NCBI RefSeq assembly: GCF_003148495.1
Contig: NZ_QGGH01000001.1
Span: forward strand, 62,986-126,985
Reading direction: 5' to 3'
Origin: Mesorhizobium loti
GTDB lineage: Bacteria; Pseudomonadota; Alphaproteobacteria; Rhizobiales; Rhizobiaceae
Length of the DNA: 64,000 nucleotides
Within the stretch, counting starts at the first letter, position 1. Every line of letters starts with the position of its first letter. The position numbers and the translations under genes were made by a program. The notes beneath the pieces were generated by a model. That model had not been told where the DNA came from. It did no database searches and saw only the letters and a program-made list of their open reading frames with translations. Below, in pieces: positions 53,491 to 62,039 of the stretch.

Positions 53491-54786
53491 ATGCAATCAG
53501 TCCGTGATCGACTGGAAATCATCCTCGCGCGGCTCGCTGCCCATGCGGGTGAAGAGCGCGTGTTCACGAAGCTCTATGCCGAAGCCGCGCGAGCGGCGGC
53601 TGATGCCAGCGATGCCCGCAAGCGGGCAGGGGTGAGGCTCGGGCCGCTCGACGGTACCATTGTCTCGATCAAGGATCTGTTCGATGTCGCCGGCGAACCA
53701 ACCACGGCCGGCTCGCTGATGCGCAAGACCGCCGCGCCCGCCTCGCACGATGCCGCCGTCGTCAGCCGGCTGCGGCAGGCCGGCGCGGTCATCATCGGCA
53801 AGACCAACATGACCGAATTCGCCTTTACCGCGATCGGCGACAATCAGCATTTTGGCACGCCCGGCAATGCCGTTGACGCCAGTCGCATTCCGGGCGGCTC
53901 TTCCTCGGGCGCCGGCGTTTCCGTCGGCGAGGGGACGAGCGAGATATCGATCGGTTCCGACACCGGCGGTTCGATACGCATTCCGGCTTCACTCAATGGT
54001 GTTGTCGGCTTCAAGCCGACAGCGCGGCGCGTGCCGCTCGCCGGCGCGTTCCCACTGTCCGCCACGCTGGACTCGATCGGTCCGCTTGCCCGAACCGTTG
54101 CCCAGTGTGCCGCCGCCGCCGCCGTGATGGCCGGCGAGGTGCCGACCGCGCTGACGCCGATTGCACTTGCTGGGCTCCGCATAGGCATTCCGCGCGGCGT
54201 CCTTTTCGAAGAGACGGAAGGTGAGGTCGCGGCAGCGTTCGAGCGCTGTCTCGGCAAGGCCGAACGGGCCGGCGCACAGACCGCGGATTTGTCGATCGAT
54301 GATCTGCTTGCCGACATGCGCGCGGCCACCAAGCGTGGTTCGATCGCCGCGATGGAAGGGGCCGAAGTGCATGCCGACTGGCTGGCGACAGGGGCACCGG
54401 TGCCGGTAGACCCGCACGTCAGCGGGCCTTTGTCGCGGGCAGCAATGCTGCCAACCCCTATATACATCAGGGCGCTGCGCCGTCGCACAGCGCTCGTCGC
54501 TGCGATGGATGAGCGGCTGGCATCGGTCGATGTGCTGGCCCTGCCGACCACACCGGTGACAGCGCCGACCATCGTCTCGATGACTGAAGATGCCGAACTG
54601 CGCGACCGTATTGAAGGCCTGCTGCTGCGCAACACGCAGGTCGCCAACCAGTTCGACCTTTGTGCGATTTCGCTACCGATGCAAGGCACGGCGCTGCCTG
54701 CCGGATTGATGCTGGTGGCGCGCAACGGGCATGACCGGCGCCTGCTGCGGATTGCGGCCGAAATAGAGGCGCTGCTTGGCGCGTGA
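53491..54786 (+). CDS. Amidase-signature-family amidase
   Basis: A 431-residue amidase with the Ser-cisSer-Lys triad visible: Lys in VSIKDLFDVAG near residue 66, the glycine/serine-rich GGSSSGAGVSVGEG near 140 (cis-Ser), and the nucleophile serine in SDTGGSIRIPAS near 165. It hydrolyses an amide to acid and ammonia; substrate unknown. The start is ATG 53491; the long open frame upstream overlaps the GFA gene antisense and is not coding. Confidence 0.9.
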   Translation: MQSVRDRLEIILARLAAHAGEERVFTKLYAEAARAAADASDARKRAGVRLGPLDGTIVSIKDLFDVAGEPTTAGSLMRKTAAPASHDAAVVSRLRQAGAVIIGKTNMTEFAFTAIGDNQHFGTPGNAVDASRIPGGSSSGAGVSVGEGTSEISIGSDTGGSIRIPASLNGVVGFKPTARRVPLAGAFPLSATLDSIGPLARTVAQCAAAAAVMAGEVPTALTPIALAGLRIGIPRGVLFEETEGEVAAAFERCLGKAERAGAQTADLSIDDLLADMRAATKRGSIAAMEGAEVHADWLATGAPVPVDPHVSGPLSRAAMLPTPIYIRALRRRTALVAAMDERLASVDVLALPTTPVTAPTIVSMTEDAELRDRIEGLLLRNTQVANQFDLCAISLPMQGTALPAGLMLVARNGHDRRLLRIAAEIEALLGA

Positions 54787-54804
54787 CCAGGGCTGAACTG
54801 ACTA

Positions 54805-55188
54805 TCAGTGCGACGAACAGTGCTTGCGTTCGCTGTCCTTGGCGGTCCGTATGATGCGGGTCGCGACCAGCCATGGCAGGCTGTACTCGTTGCCGGTGAT
54901 GGTCTGGGTGCGGTGCTCGATCGAGCCCCTGACGACGATCTTTCCGCTGTAAAGCACGTCGGACTGATCGATTATCGCCTTGTCGGCCTGCGGCAATCCG
55001 CTGGCGTCGATCGACACGCCCTTGATGATCGTGCCGGTGGCAAGGTCGAGCGCGCTGTTCGACGGGCAGGGCGCCTTGAAGCAGCGCAGTCCGTTGTCGC
55101 AATAGACATAGCTGCTCTGGGCCGCGGCGAGTGCCGGCAAGGCGCAGATGGACGAGGCAATCAGAAATGCGAGGCGAAGACCGGACAT
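54805..55188 (-). CDS. Small secreted protein of unknown function
   Basis: A 127-residue protein with a Sec signal peptide (MSGLRLAFLIASSICALPALAAAQ, cleavage after about residue 23). The mature part contains four cysteines (YCDNGLRCFKAPC near 28-40 and one near the C-terminus) and mostly strands; a disulfide-bonded periplasmic protein is likely. I do not recognise the family. ATG 55188 is preferred over an in-frame TTG three codons upstream. It is convergent with the amidase gene. Confidence 0.72.
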   Translation of the reverse strand: MSGLRLAFLIASSICALPALAAAQSSYVYCDNGLRCFKAPCPSNSALDLATGTIIKGVSIDASGLPQADKAIIDQSDVLYSGKIVVRGSIEHRTQTITGNEYSLPWLVATRIIRTAKDSERKHCSSH

Positions 55189-55230
55189 GGCTCGCAACGT
55201 CGCGGAGAATTGGGGCGAAACCGCGATGCG

Positions 55231-56223
55231 CTATATGTCGAGAGGAAACCGCCTGCGGTAGTGATCGACCACTTCGGGGTTGCGTAGGTTGACCGGCAGT
55301 TTGCCCGCCAGCACCAGCAACGCTTCGCTTGCCGCGCCGACGCCCATGCGCATCATCGATTCCTCGGTAATGCCTGCCATATGCGGGGTGATGATGACGT
55401 TGTCGAAGCTGAAATAGGGATGATTTGACGGCAGCGGTTGCGTCGAGAAAACGTCTAGTGCTGCACCGCCGATGCGGCGTTTCTGCAAGGCCTCGATCAG
55501 CGCATCGTCATCGACGACCGGCCCGCGCGACACGTTGATCAGCAGCGCGTTGGGCTTCATGCGGGCGATGCGCTCGCGGCTGATCAGGCCGCGCGTCTCC
55601 GGCGTCAGCGGGCAGCAGAGCACGATGATGTCGCTCTGCTCGACCAGCGCGTCGATCGACAGAAAGCCGACTTTTTCGGGCGCCGGCTGCATGCTGCGCG
55701 TCGTGGCCACCACTTTGAGGTCGAAACCATGCGCCGCGATATGGCCGACGGCCTGGCCGACGGCGCCAAGGCCGACGATGCCGATGGTCTTGCCGGCAAG
55801 TTCGATGTTGGAATTGGCGTGCTCGCGTCCGGCGAGCCAGCCTTTGGCGCGCAGGTCGCGGTCGACCCTGCGGAATTGCCGCAGCAGCGCAAGTGCGGTG
55901 AACATCACATGTTCGGCGACCGAGCGGGCATTGACCGCCGGCACGTTGGCCACCAGCACGCCGGCCGCAGCGGCTGCTTCCATCGGAATCATGTCGAGCC
56001 CGGCGCCGTGGCGGATCGCTGCCCGCAGCTTCCAAGCCCCTTCGAACAGTGCAGGCGGCAGTGGCGCGCGCACGATGACGATGTCGGCGTCTTTGGCCTC
56101 TCTGGTCAAGGTGGCAGGATCGAGCGCCGATGCGATGACGAGTTGACCAGCGCCGGCCAGCTTGGCTGAAGCGCGCGGGTGCAGCGGATGGGTCGACAGA
56201 ATCTTCGGCACGGTCTGGGCCAC
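55231..56223 (-). CDS. D-isomer 2-hydroxyacid dehydrogenase (phosphoglycerate-dehydrogenase-like)
   Basis: A 330-residue NAD-dependent 2-hydroxyacid dehydrogenase. It has the NAD motif GIVGLGAVGQAVG near 147-159, catalytic Arg in NVSRGPVVDD near 235, a Glu around residue 264 and the active His in ITPHMAGITEES near 285. It starts at GTG 56223, two bases after the GntR stop, and is the last gene of the operon epimerase - enolase-superfamily - GntR - dehydrogenase. It probably interconverts a sugar-derived 2-hydroxy/2-oxo acid. Confidence 0.9.
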   Translation of the reverse strand: MAQTVPKILSTHPLHPRASAKLAGAGQLVIASALDPATLTREAKDADIVIVRAPLPPALFEGAWKLRAAIRHGAGLDMIPMEAAAAAGVLVANVPAVNARSVAEHVMFTALALLRQFRRVDRDLRAKGWLAGREHANSNIELAGKTIGIVGLGAVGQAVGHIAAHGFDLKVVATTRSMQPAPEKVGFLSIDALVEQSDIIVLCCPLTPETRGLISRERIARMKPNALLINVSRGPVVDDDALIEALQKRRIGGAALDVFSTQPLPSNHPYFSFDNVIITPHMAGITEESMMRMGVGAASEALLVLAGKLPVNLRNPEVVDHYRRRFPLDI

Positions 56224-56225
56224 GG

Positions 56226-56945
56226 TCAGGCCTTTTCGAGCGCGGGGCTTGGCGGCGCAACCGCCTTGCCGCCTTCGATCAGGCCCTTCCAGTAGCTCTC
56301 CGCCCCTTGCAGATGGGCGCTCATCAGCGCCTGGGCGAGATTGCCGTCGCGGCGCAGCAGCGCCTCGTAGATCTGCACGTGCTCGGCATGCGAGCGCACG
56401 CTGCGTTCGGGATCGTTGAAGTAGATCGGCAGGCGCTGTTCGCCCATCAGATAGTAGACGCTGCAGATGTTATGGAAGACGCTGTTCTTGGTGGCGCGCA
56501 CGATCTCGAGATGAAACTCGCGGTCTTCCTTGGCGAGGCCTTCGCCGGCGGCGATGCGCTCCTCGGATGCCTTGAGGATCTCGCGCAGCCGTTCGAAATT
56601 CTCCTCGGTGGCGCGCGAGCAGGCAAGCTCGGCGGCCTTGATCTCATGGATCTTGCGCAGCTCGACCGTTTCATAGATCTGCAAGGGATCAAGCGGCAGG
56701 CCGGCGCGCGCGAACAATGCCAGCGCTTCGACACTGGCCTGCTTGGTGTCGATATAGATGCCGGACTTGGCCCGGCGCTCGACGATGCGCATGGCTTCGA
56801 GGATGGCCAACGCCTCGCGGATCTGGCCGCGGCTGACGCCGAAATGCTCCGCCAGCTCACGTTCCGACGGCGTGCGGCCGGTCTCGCTGTCCGAGTGGGA
56901 GAACAGATAGGCGGCGAGTTCCGCGAGGAGGTTCTTTTCTTTCAT
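56226..56945 (-). CDS. GntR-family transcriptional regulator, FadR/FCD subfamily
   Basis: A 239-residue regulator with a winged helix-turn-helix at about 20-75 (RTPSERELAEHFGVSRGQIREALAILEAMRIVERRAKSGIYI) and an FCD domain with REFHLEIVRATKNSVFHNI (likely metal and ligand site) near 150. It sits inside the sugar-acid catabolism operon. The start is ATG 56945; a TTG at 56951 overlapping the upstream stop is the alternative. FadR-subfamily proteins often bind TGGTNNNACCA, the pattern found in front of this operon and at two other loci here, so it is the best candidate binder. Confidence 0.92.
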   Translation of the reverse strand: MKEKNLLAELAAYLFSHSDSETGRTPSERELAEHFGVSRGQIREALAILEAMRIVERRAKSGIYIDTKQASVEALALFARAGLPLDPLQIYETVELRKIHEIKAAELACSRATEENFERLREILKASEERIAAGEGLAKEDREFHLEIVRATKNSVFHNICSVYYLMGEQRLPIYFNDPERSVRSHAEHVQIYEALLRRDGNLAQALMSAHLQGAESYWKGLIEGGKAVAPPSPALEKA

Positions 56946-56947
56946 CG

Positions 56948-58117
56948 TCAACTGCGTTGCGCGTGCGCCTCCAGGAATCGCTCAGAAATGGTGAATCCCA
57001 ATCCGGGCTTTTCCGGGATCGCTATCATACCGTCCTTTGCTTCGACAGTCTCTTCGATCAGATCGTGGATCATCGGGTTGGCGCCGAGCGAATATTCGAC
57101 GGTAAAACTAGACGGCGAGGCGGCACAGACATGCAAGCCGGCGAAGAAGCAGGGTGCGCCGGCCCACAGATGCGGCGCAAAGCGCAAATTGAAGGCGCTG
57201 GCGATGGTGCCGATCTTCATCGCCTCGCTGATGCCACCGCAGAAGGCGGGATCGGGCTGGAAGATGTCAGCCGCTTTCAGCACAGCAAGGTCGCGGAAGG
57301 CATAGCGTGTCGCCTCGCTTTCGCCGGTGGCGATCGGAACGGAGCCTGATGCCCGCACTTCAGCCATGCCCGGCTTGTCGTCGGCGATGATAGGCTCCTC
57401 GAACCAGGCGAGATCCAGATCGTTGACTAGGTGGATGAAGCGCTTGGCTTCGGCCACCGTATAGGTGCCGTGCGCATCGACCATCAACTCGACATCGGGG
57501 CCGAGCGCCTGCCGTGCGGCGCGGACGCGCGTGGCGGACACATGTGCTGCGCCGTCCATGGCGCCAACCCGCATCTTCAGGGCCTTGAAGCCGCCCTTGG
57601 CGATGTAGGACTTCAACTGCTCGCCGATGGCGTCGGCGGCCGCCCAGCCGCCCGAGGCATAGGCCGGCATGCGATCGAGCTTGCGGCCACCGAGCAGCCG
57701 CCAGACCGGAACGCCAAGCGATTTGCCGAGGATGTCCCACAACGCGATGTCGACGGCGCTGATGGCGGCGATGCTCATGCCGCGCCGCGCCAGCTGCGGC
57801 ATGGCGTGGCCGGCGCGGGCGGCGCTGTCGTGGCGCACGCCATTGTAGAGCATTTCCCAGATGACGCCGATGTCGGCCGGATCGCGGCCGATCAGCTGCG
57901 GCCCGACCTCATGGTTCAGCATGTGGACAAGCGCACCGTAGCTGCCGGCGCTGCCGGCGGCGTTCTTGCCTTCGCCCCAGCCGACCAGCCCGTCATCGGT
58001 TTCGATGCGCAGGATGGCGGCGTCGAAGGTCGTCACCTGACCGAAGTCGCTGCGGTGTTGCCGAGCGGCTTCGATCGGGATGCGGACCCACCAGGCTTGG
58101 ACGGTCTTGATGCGCAT
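56948..58117 (-). CDS. Enolase-superfamily enzyme (mandelate racemase / muconate lactonizing type)
   Basis: A 389-residue sugar-acid dehydratase or racemase candidate. It has an N-terminal capping domain and a barrel with the general-base region GFKALKMRVG near 180-189 (K-x-R rather than K-x-K). Metal ligands are Asp in VDAHGTY, Glu in FEEPI and Glu in GESEATRYAF. ATG 58117 (MRIKTV) is preceded by GGGGAA; an upstream start 16 codons earlier is unlikely. It is in an operon with a hydroxyacid dehydrogenase and an epimerase, so sugar-acid dehydration is the leading guess. Confidence 0.87.
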   Translation of the reverse strand: MRIKTVQAWWVRIPIEAARQHRSDFGQVTTFDAAILRIETDDGLVGWGEGKNAAGSAGSYGALVHMLNHEVGPQLIGRDPADIGVIWEMLYNGVRHDSAARAGHAMPQLARRGMSIAAISAVDIALWDILGKSLGVPVWRLLGGRKLDRMPAYASGGWAAADAIGEQLKSYIAKGGFKALKMRVGAMDGAAHVSATRVRAARQALGPDVELMVDAHGTYTVAEAKRFIHLVNDLDLAWFEEPIIADDKPGMAEVRASGSVPIATGESEATRYAFRDLAVLKAADIFQPDPAFCGGISEAMKIGTIASAFNLRFAPHLWAGAPCFFAGLHVCAASPSSFTVEYSLGANPMIHDLIEETVEAKDGMIAIPEKPGLGFTISERFLEAHAQRS

Positions 58118-58175
58118 ATTCTTCCCCAGCCCTGCCGCCGCCTGGCGGAAGGGCAAATTCCCCAACAGCAGTCGG

Positions 58176-59063
58176 CTACTTGATCAGCGGCAGCAACGTT
58201 TCAGCGTTGATGCGCATCTGGTCGGTGTAGAACTTTTCCGTGAGCACGCTGGAGCCGTGGTCCTGGATGAACTTCAGCTGTTCTGGCGAGATGTCGACCG
58301 GATTGCGCTCGACCATGTCGGGATAAGGTGCAGCCGGTGTCCGGTCGACGGGCGCGACGAACTCGTTGGTCAGCGCGCCATCGTAGCCGATCTCCCGCAA
58401 GGTGGCGACGATCCTCGGCCAGTCGATCTGGCCAAGGCCGGCGGCGAAACGGTTGTTGTCGGCGACGTGGAAATCGAACAGCCGCTTTCCGGCCTGCCGG
58501 ATCGCGTCATAGACGTTAAATTCTTCCATGTGGATGTGGTAGGCATCGAGGCAGACGCCGCATTCAGGGCTGACCGCGTCAGCCAGCGCCAGGGCCTGGG
58601 CGCCGCGATTGAACAGATAGGTCTCGAAGCGGTTGAGCGGCTCGACCGCGATCTTGACGCCGACCTTCTTGGCATGGGTGAAGCATTCCCGGGTCGCATC
58701 GACAACCCACTTCCATTCCTCTTCCTCGGTGCCGTCGGGCACGACCTTGCCGACCGTCGCCGGAACCAGCGTGATGATCTCGCCGTCGAGTTCGCTGACC
58801 ATGGTCAGCACGTCCTTGACATACTGAACGGAGCGCTCGCGCTGGCCCTGGTTTTTGGCCGCGAGGTTGCGCTCGCCCAGCATCAAGGTCACCGCGCCCC
58901 AGCAGCGGATGCCATGCTCCTTCAGCAGCGCGCGCGTCTCCTTGGTCTTGTATTGCTCGGGCTCGCCGGAAATCTCGATCGACTCATAGCCGAATTTCTT
59001 GATGCGCTTGAGCGTCGTCTCCAAGGGTTCCGCGCGCATCCAGTTGTGCGTCGAAAGATGCAT
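58176..59063 (-). CDS. TIM-barrel sugar isomerase/epimerase (D-tagatose-3-epimerase-like)
   Basis: A 295-residue AP-endonuclease-2-fold barrel. The metal site of tagatose/psicose 3-epimerases is visible: Glu in AVEPLNRFETYL near 153, Asp in CLDAYHIHMEE near 185, His in FHVADNNR near 211 and Glu in TNEFVAP near 246. It probably isomerises or epimerises a keto-sugar. ATG 59063 is the first codon of its operon, 105 bases from the operator at 59168. Confidence 0.88.
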   Translation of the reverse strand: MHLSTHNWMRAEPLETTLKRIKKFGYESIEISGEPEQYKTKETRALLKEHGIRCWGAVTLMLGERNLAAKNQGQRERSVQYVKDVLTMVSELDGEIITLVPATVGKVVPDGTEEEEWKWVVDATRECFTHAKKVGVKIAVEPLNRFETYLFNRGAQALALADAVSPECGVCLDAYHIHMEEFNVYDAIRQAGKRLFDFHVADNNRFAAGLGQIDWPRIVATLREIGYDGALTNEFVAPVDRTPAAPYPDMVERNPVDISPEQLKFIQDHGSSVLTEKFYTDQMRINAETLLPLIK

Positions 59064-59167
59064 GGTCTGTCCTTCCCAATTCGTCTCTATGGTTCGCCTG
59101 CGACATGCATCGCCAAAAGGCGAAGCAAGGGTTCCTCCCCAAGGCATCCCCAGCCTTTTCTCGCAAA

Positions 59168-59180
59168 CTGGTTCGACCAA
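59168..59180. promoter_or_regulatory. Putative FadR/GntR-type operator (CTGGT-TCG-ACCAA)
   Basis: A near-perfect palindrome upstream of the epimerase-to-dehydrogenase operon that contains the FadR-like regulator, which suggests autoregulation. It shares TGGTTCGACCA with 41437-41453. It lies 180 bases from the second site at 59348; the pair at 41437/41615 is 178 bases apart. Confidence 0.68.
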
Positions 59181-59329
59181 TTGGGCCTGAAAGGAGATCT
59201 ACAGCAAATTCTGCGGGACGGCAAGAAGCGTGGGAAGGCAACTTCCAATGCAGATTACTTCATTGATTATATTGATCTATATGCCTGGATTTCGCATGCC
59301 CAAAGAGGTTCGACGGTCCATTGCGAGGC

Positions 59330-59360
59330 TTGACCAAATTCCCATATTTGGTAATACCAG
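59330..59360 (+). promoter_or_regulatory. Promoter with overlapping operator TTGGTAATACCAG for the second sugar operon
   Basis: TTGACC (59330-59335) and TAATAC (59352-59357) form a -35/-10 pair with a 16-base spacer pointing to the gene at 59464. The -10 lies within TTGGTAATACCAG (59348-59360), identical to the 13 bases at 41615-41627. The remainder of the 400-base gap 59064-59463 holds no gene that I can support. Confidence 0.65.
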
Positions 59361-59463
59361 AATGGCGCGTACACAATGCGCTCGATCTGAAAAGACCAAA
59401 GTGGCTGGCCCTGCTTCCAATCGGCGCTATGCTCGGTCGCGAGAACAATGAGGGAGGATGCCG

Positions 59464-60519
59464 ATGCCGACGACAATGAAGGGCCCTGGACTGTTTCTGG
59501 CGCAGTTCGCGGGCGATGCCGCGCCGTTCAACTCGCTGGCGTCGATCACCAAATGGGCGGCTGGTCTCGGTTACAAGGGCGTGCAGATCCCGACTTGGGA
59601 CGCGCGGCTGTTCGATCTCAAGAGAGCGGCCTCTTCCAAGGCCTATTGCGACGAGGTGAAGGGTATCTGCGCCGACGCCGGCGTCGAGATCACCGAACTG
59701 TCGACGCATCTGCAGGGGCAATTGGTGGCGGTGCATCCGGCCTATGACGCGCAATTCGACGGCTTTGCGCCGGCTTCGGTGCACAACAATCCAAAGGCGC
59801 GGCAGAAATGGGCGGTCGAGCAGATGAAGTTCGGCGCCAAGGCCTCGAAGAACCTTGGCCTGAAGGCCTCGGTGAGCTTTTCCGGAGCCTTAGCCTTCCC
59901 TTACCTCTACCCGTGGCCACAGCGGCCGGCCGGATTGATCGAGGAAGCCTTTACCGAACTCGGCAAGCGCTGGAAGCCGATCCTCGACGTCTATGAGGAC
60001 AATGGCGTCGATGTCGGCTACGAGATCCATCCCGGCGAGGACGTGTTCGATGGCGCGACCTTCGAGATGTTCCTCGACGCGGTCGGCGGCCACAAGCGCT
60101 GCAACATCAACTACGATCCGTCGCACTTCCTGTTGCAGCAGCTCGACTATCTGGAATTCATCGACATCTATCACGAGCGCATCAAGGCGTTCCACGTCAA
60201 GGACGCCGAGTTCAACCCGACCGGCCGGCAAGGCGTCTATTCCGGCTATCAGAGCTGGACCAACCGCGCCGGCCGCTTCCGTTCGCTAGGTGACGGGCAG
60301 GTGGATTTCGGCGGCATCTTTTCCAAGCTGACACAGTACAATTATGATTCCTGGGCGGTGCTGGAATGGGAGTGCTGCCTGAAGCATCCGGAAGATGGCG
60401 CGGCCGAGGGCGCGCCTTTCATCCAGCATCACATCATCCGGGTGACGGAGAAGGCATTCGACGATTTCGCCGGCGGCGCTACGGACAAGAAAGTGCTGCG
60501 CGCCATGATGGGTATCTGA
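59464..60519 (+). CDS. TIM-barrel sugar phosphate isomerase/epimerase
   Basis: A 351-residue AP-endonuclease-2-fold protein of the longer type that recurs beside Gfo/Idh dehydrogenases. Candidate metal ligands are Glu/His in YEIHPGEDVF near 185, Asp in NINYDPSHF near 219, His in AFHVKDAEF near 242, and Glu in LEWECCLK near 302. The start is ATG 59464 because GGGAGG sits 6 bases upstream; the ATG at 59458 abuts that site. First gene of the rightward operon. It likely acts on a keto-sugar or glycoside. Confidence 0.87.
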   Translation: MPTTMKGPGLFLAQFAGDAAPFNSLASITKWAAGLGYKGVQIPTWDARLFDLKRAASSKAYCDEVKGICADAGVEITELSTHLQGQLVAVHPAYDAQFDGFAPASVHNNPKARQKWAVEQMKFGAKASKNLGLKASVSFSGALAFPYLYPWPQRPAGLIEEAFTELGKRWKPILDVYEDNGVDVGYEIHPGEDVFDGATFEMFLDAVGGHKRCNINYDPSHFLLQQLDYLEFIDIYHERIKAFHVKDAEFNPTGRQGVYSGYQSWTNRAGRFRSLGDGQVDFGGIFSKLTQYNYDSWAVLEWECCLKHPEDGAAEGAPFIQHHIIRVTEKAFDDFAGGATDKKVLRAMMGI

Positions 60520-60528
60520 CGCGGTGTT

Positions 60529-60654
60529 ACCCTCCCCCTTGAGGGGAGGGGTCGATCCGCGTAGCGGATCGGGGTGGGGTCGCCGGGGGCGTAGAGCTCG
60601 GCATGAACCGACCCCACCCGGCCCTTCGGGCCACCCTCCCCTCAAGGGGGAGGT
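60529..60654. repeat. Long intergenic inverted repeat with CCCTCCCC ends
   Basis: ACCCTCCCCCTTGAGGGGAGGG at the left and its inverted counterpart (CCCTCCCCTCAAGGGGGAGG) at the right each form hairpins and can also pair with each other across the element. Inside are GATCCGCGTAGCGGATC and CCGGCCCTTCGGGCC-like hairpins. It lies within the operon between the epimerase and Gfo/Idh genes, so it may modulate the relative expression of the downstream genes. Confidence 0.75.
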
Positions 60655-60676
60655 GAGCAACAGCAAGGAGAAAAAC

Positions 60677-61864
60677 ATGGTCGGCGCATCGAAGTCGGAA
60701 GCGGGAGGCGGCCCGATCCGCTATGGTATGGTCGGCGGCGGGCAAGGCGCCTTCATCGGCGCAGTGCACCGGATCGCGGCGCGCCTGGACAATGACTTCG
60801 TGCTGGTTGCTGGTGCTTTGTCATCCGACCCAGCTCGCGCAAAGGCCTCGGCCGCTGAGCTCGGGCTCGACCCCGATCGCAGCTATGCGTCCTATGCCGA
60901 GATGGCCAAGGCCGAGGCCAAGCGGCCCGACGGCATCGAGGCGGTAGCTATCGTCACGCCCAACAATGTCCATGTACCGGCGGCAAAGGCTTTCCTGGAA
61001 GCTGGCATCCACGTCATCTGCGACAAGCCGCTGGCGACGACGCTCGCCGAAGCAAAAAAGCTGGCGGCCGTGGTCGAGAAGACCGGTAAGGTGTTCGTGC
61101 TGACGCACAACTACACCGCCTATCCGATGGTGCGGCAGGCGCGCGAGATGGTCGCCAAGGGCGTGCTCGGCGACATCCGCATCGTGCAGTCCGAATATCC
61201 GCAGGACTGGCTGACCGAGGACTTGGCCGCCACCGGCCAGAAACAGGCGGCGTGGCGCGGCGATCCGAAACAGGCAGGCGCCGGCGGCGCGCTGGGCGAT
61301 ATCGGTACGCATGCCTATAATCTCGCCCGCTTCGTCTCCGGGCTGGAGCTGGATTCCCTGTCGGCCGATCTCGACGCCTTCGTGCCGGGACGGCTGCTCG
61401 ATGACAATGTCAACGTCATGCTGCGCTTCAAGTCTGCGGGCAAGACGCATCCGGCAAAAGGCATGATCTGGGCAAGCCAGGTGGCGCCGGGCCACGAGAA
61501 CGGGCTGAAGCTGCGCATCTATGGCTCGAAGGGTGGGCTGGAATGGGTGCAGGCCGACCCGAACTATCTCTGGTACACGCCGTTCGGCCAGCCCAAGCAA
61601 TTGATCACCCGCAACGGCGCCGGCGCGCTGCCGGTAGCAGGGCGTGTCAGCCGCGTGCCGTCGGGCCATCCCGAGGGCTATCTCGAAGGCTTCGCCAACA
61701 TCTACCAGGAGGCCGCGAGGGCCATCCGCGCGGCGCGTCGCAAGGGCGGCAAGCCGGCAAAGGATGTCGTCTTTCCGACCATTCACGACGGCGTCGAAGG
61801 CATGGCCTTCATCGAGGCCTGCGTGAAGTCGTCGAAGAAGAATGGGGCCTGGACGAAGCTCTGA
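60677..61864 (+). CDS. Gfo/Idh/MocA-family NAD(P)-dependent sugar dehydrogenase
   Basis: A 395-residue oxidoreductase with the N-terminal Rossmann motif GMVGGGQGAFIGAVHR near 17-32, the family DKPLATT near 119, which aligns with the catalytic E/DKP motif, and GDIGTHAYNLARFVSGL with the substrate-site His near 220. ATG 60677 follows AAGGAG. In combination with TIM-barrel epimerase-like proteins, such enzymes oxidise sugars or inositols, often at C3. The exact sugar is unknown. Confidence 0.9.
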   Translation: MVGASKSEAGGGPIRYGMVGGGQGAFIGAVHRIAARLDNDFVLVAGALSSDPARAKASAAELGLDPDRSYASYAEMAKAEAKRPDGIEAVAIVTPNNVHVPAAKAFLEAGIHVICDKPLATTLAEAKKLAAVVEKTGKVFVLTHNYTAYPMVRQAREMVAKGVLGDIRIVQSEYPQDWLTEDLAATGQKQAAWRGDPKQAGAGGALGDIGTHAYNLARFVSGLELDSLSADLDAFVPGRLLDDNVNVMLRFKSAGKTHPAKGMIWASQVAPGHENGLKLRIYGSKGGLEWVQADPNYLWYTPFGQPKQLITRNGAGALPVAGRVSRVPSGHPEGYLEGFANIYQEAARAIRAARRKGGKPAKDVVFPTIHDGVEGMAFIEACVKSSKKNGAWTKL

Positions 61865-62039
61865 CCAAGGGTGCAGATATTCAGGTGATGCCGGCCTGCA
61901 AATGGCAGCTTCCTGCGCTTCCGGTGCTCACGTACCAAAAGTACGCTCCGCTCCGGTTCTCGGAACCAGCCATTTTCGACTCGGCCTGACCTGAATCTCA
62001 ACACCTTGGGGCATCAACAGGGAACTGGGAGGGGCGTCG

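Noticed and set aside
61865-62039. A small gene in the 175-base gap before the last epimerase
   Set aside because: The frames there are continuations or shadows of neighbours, with no start and ribosome site of their own.
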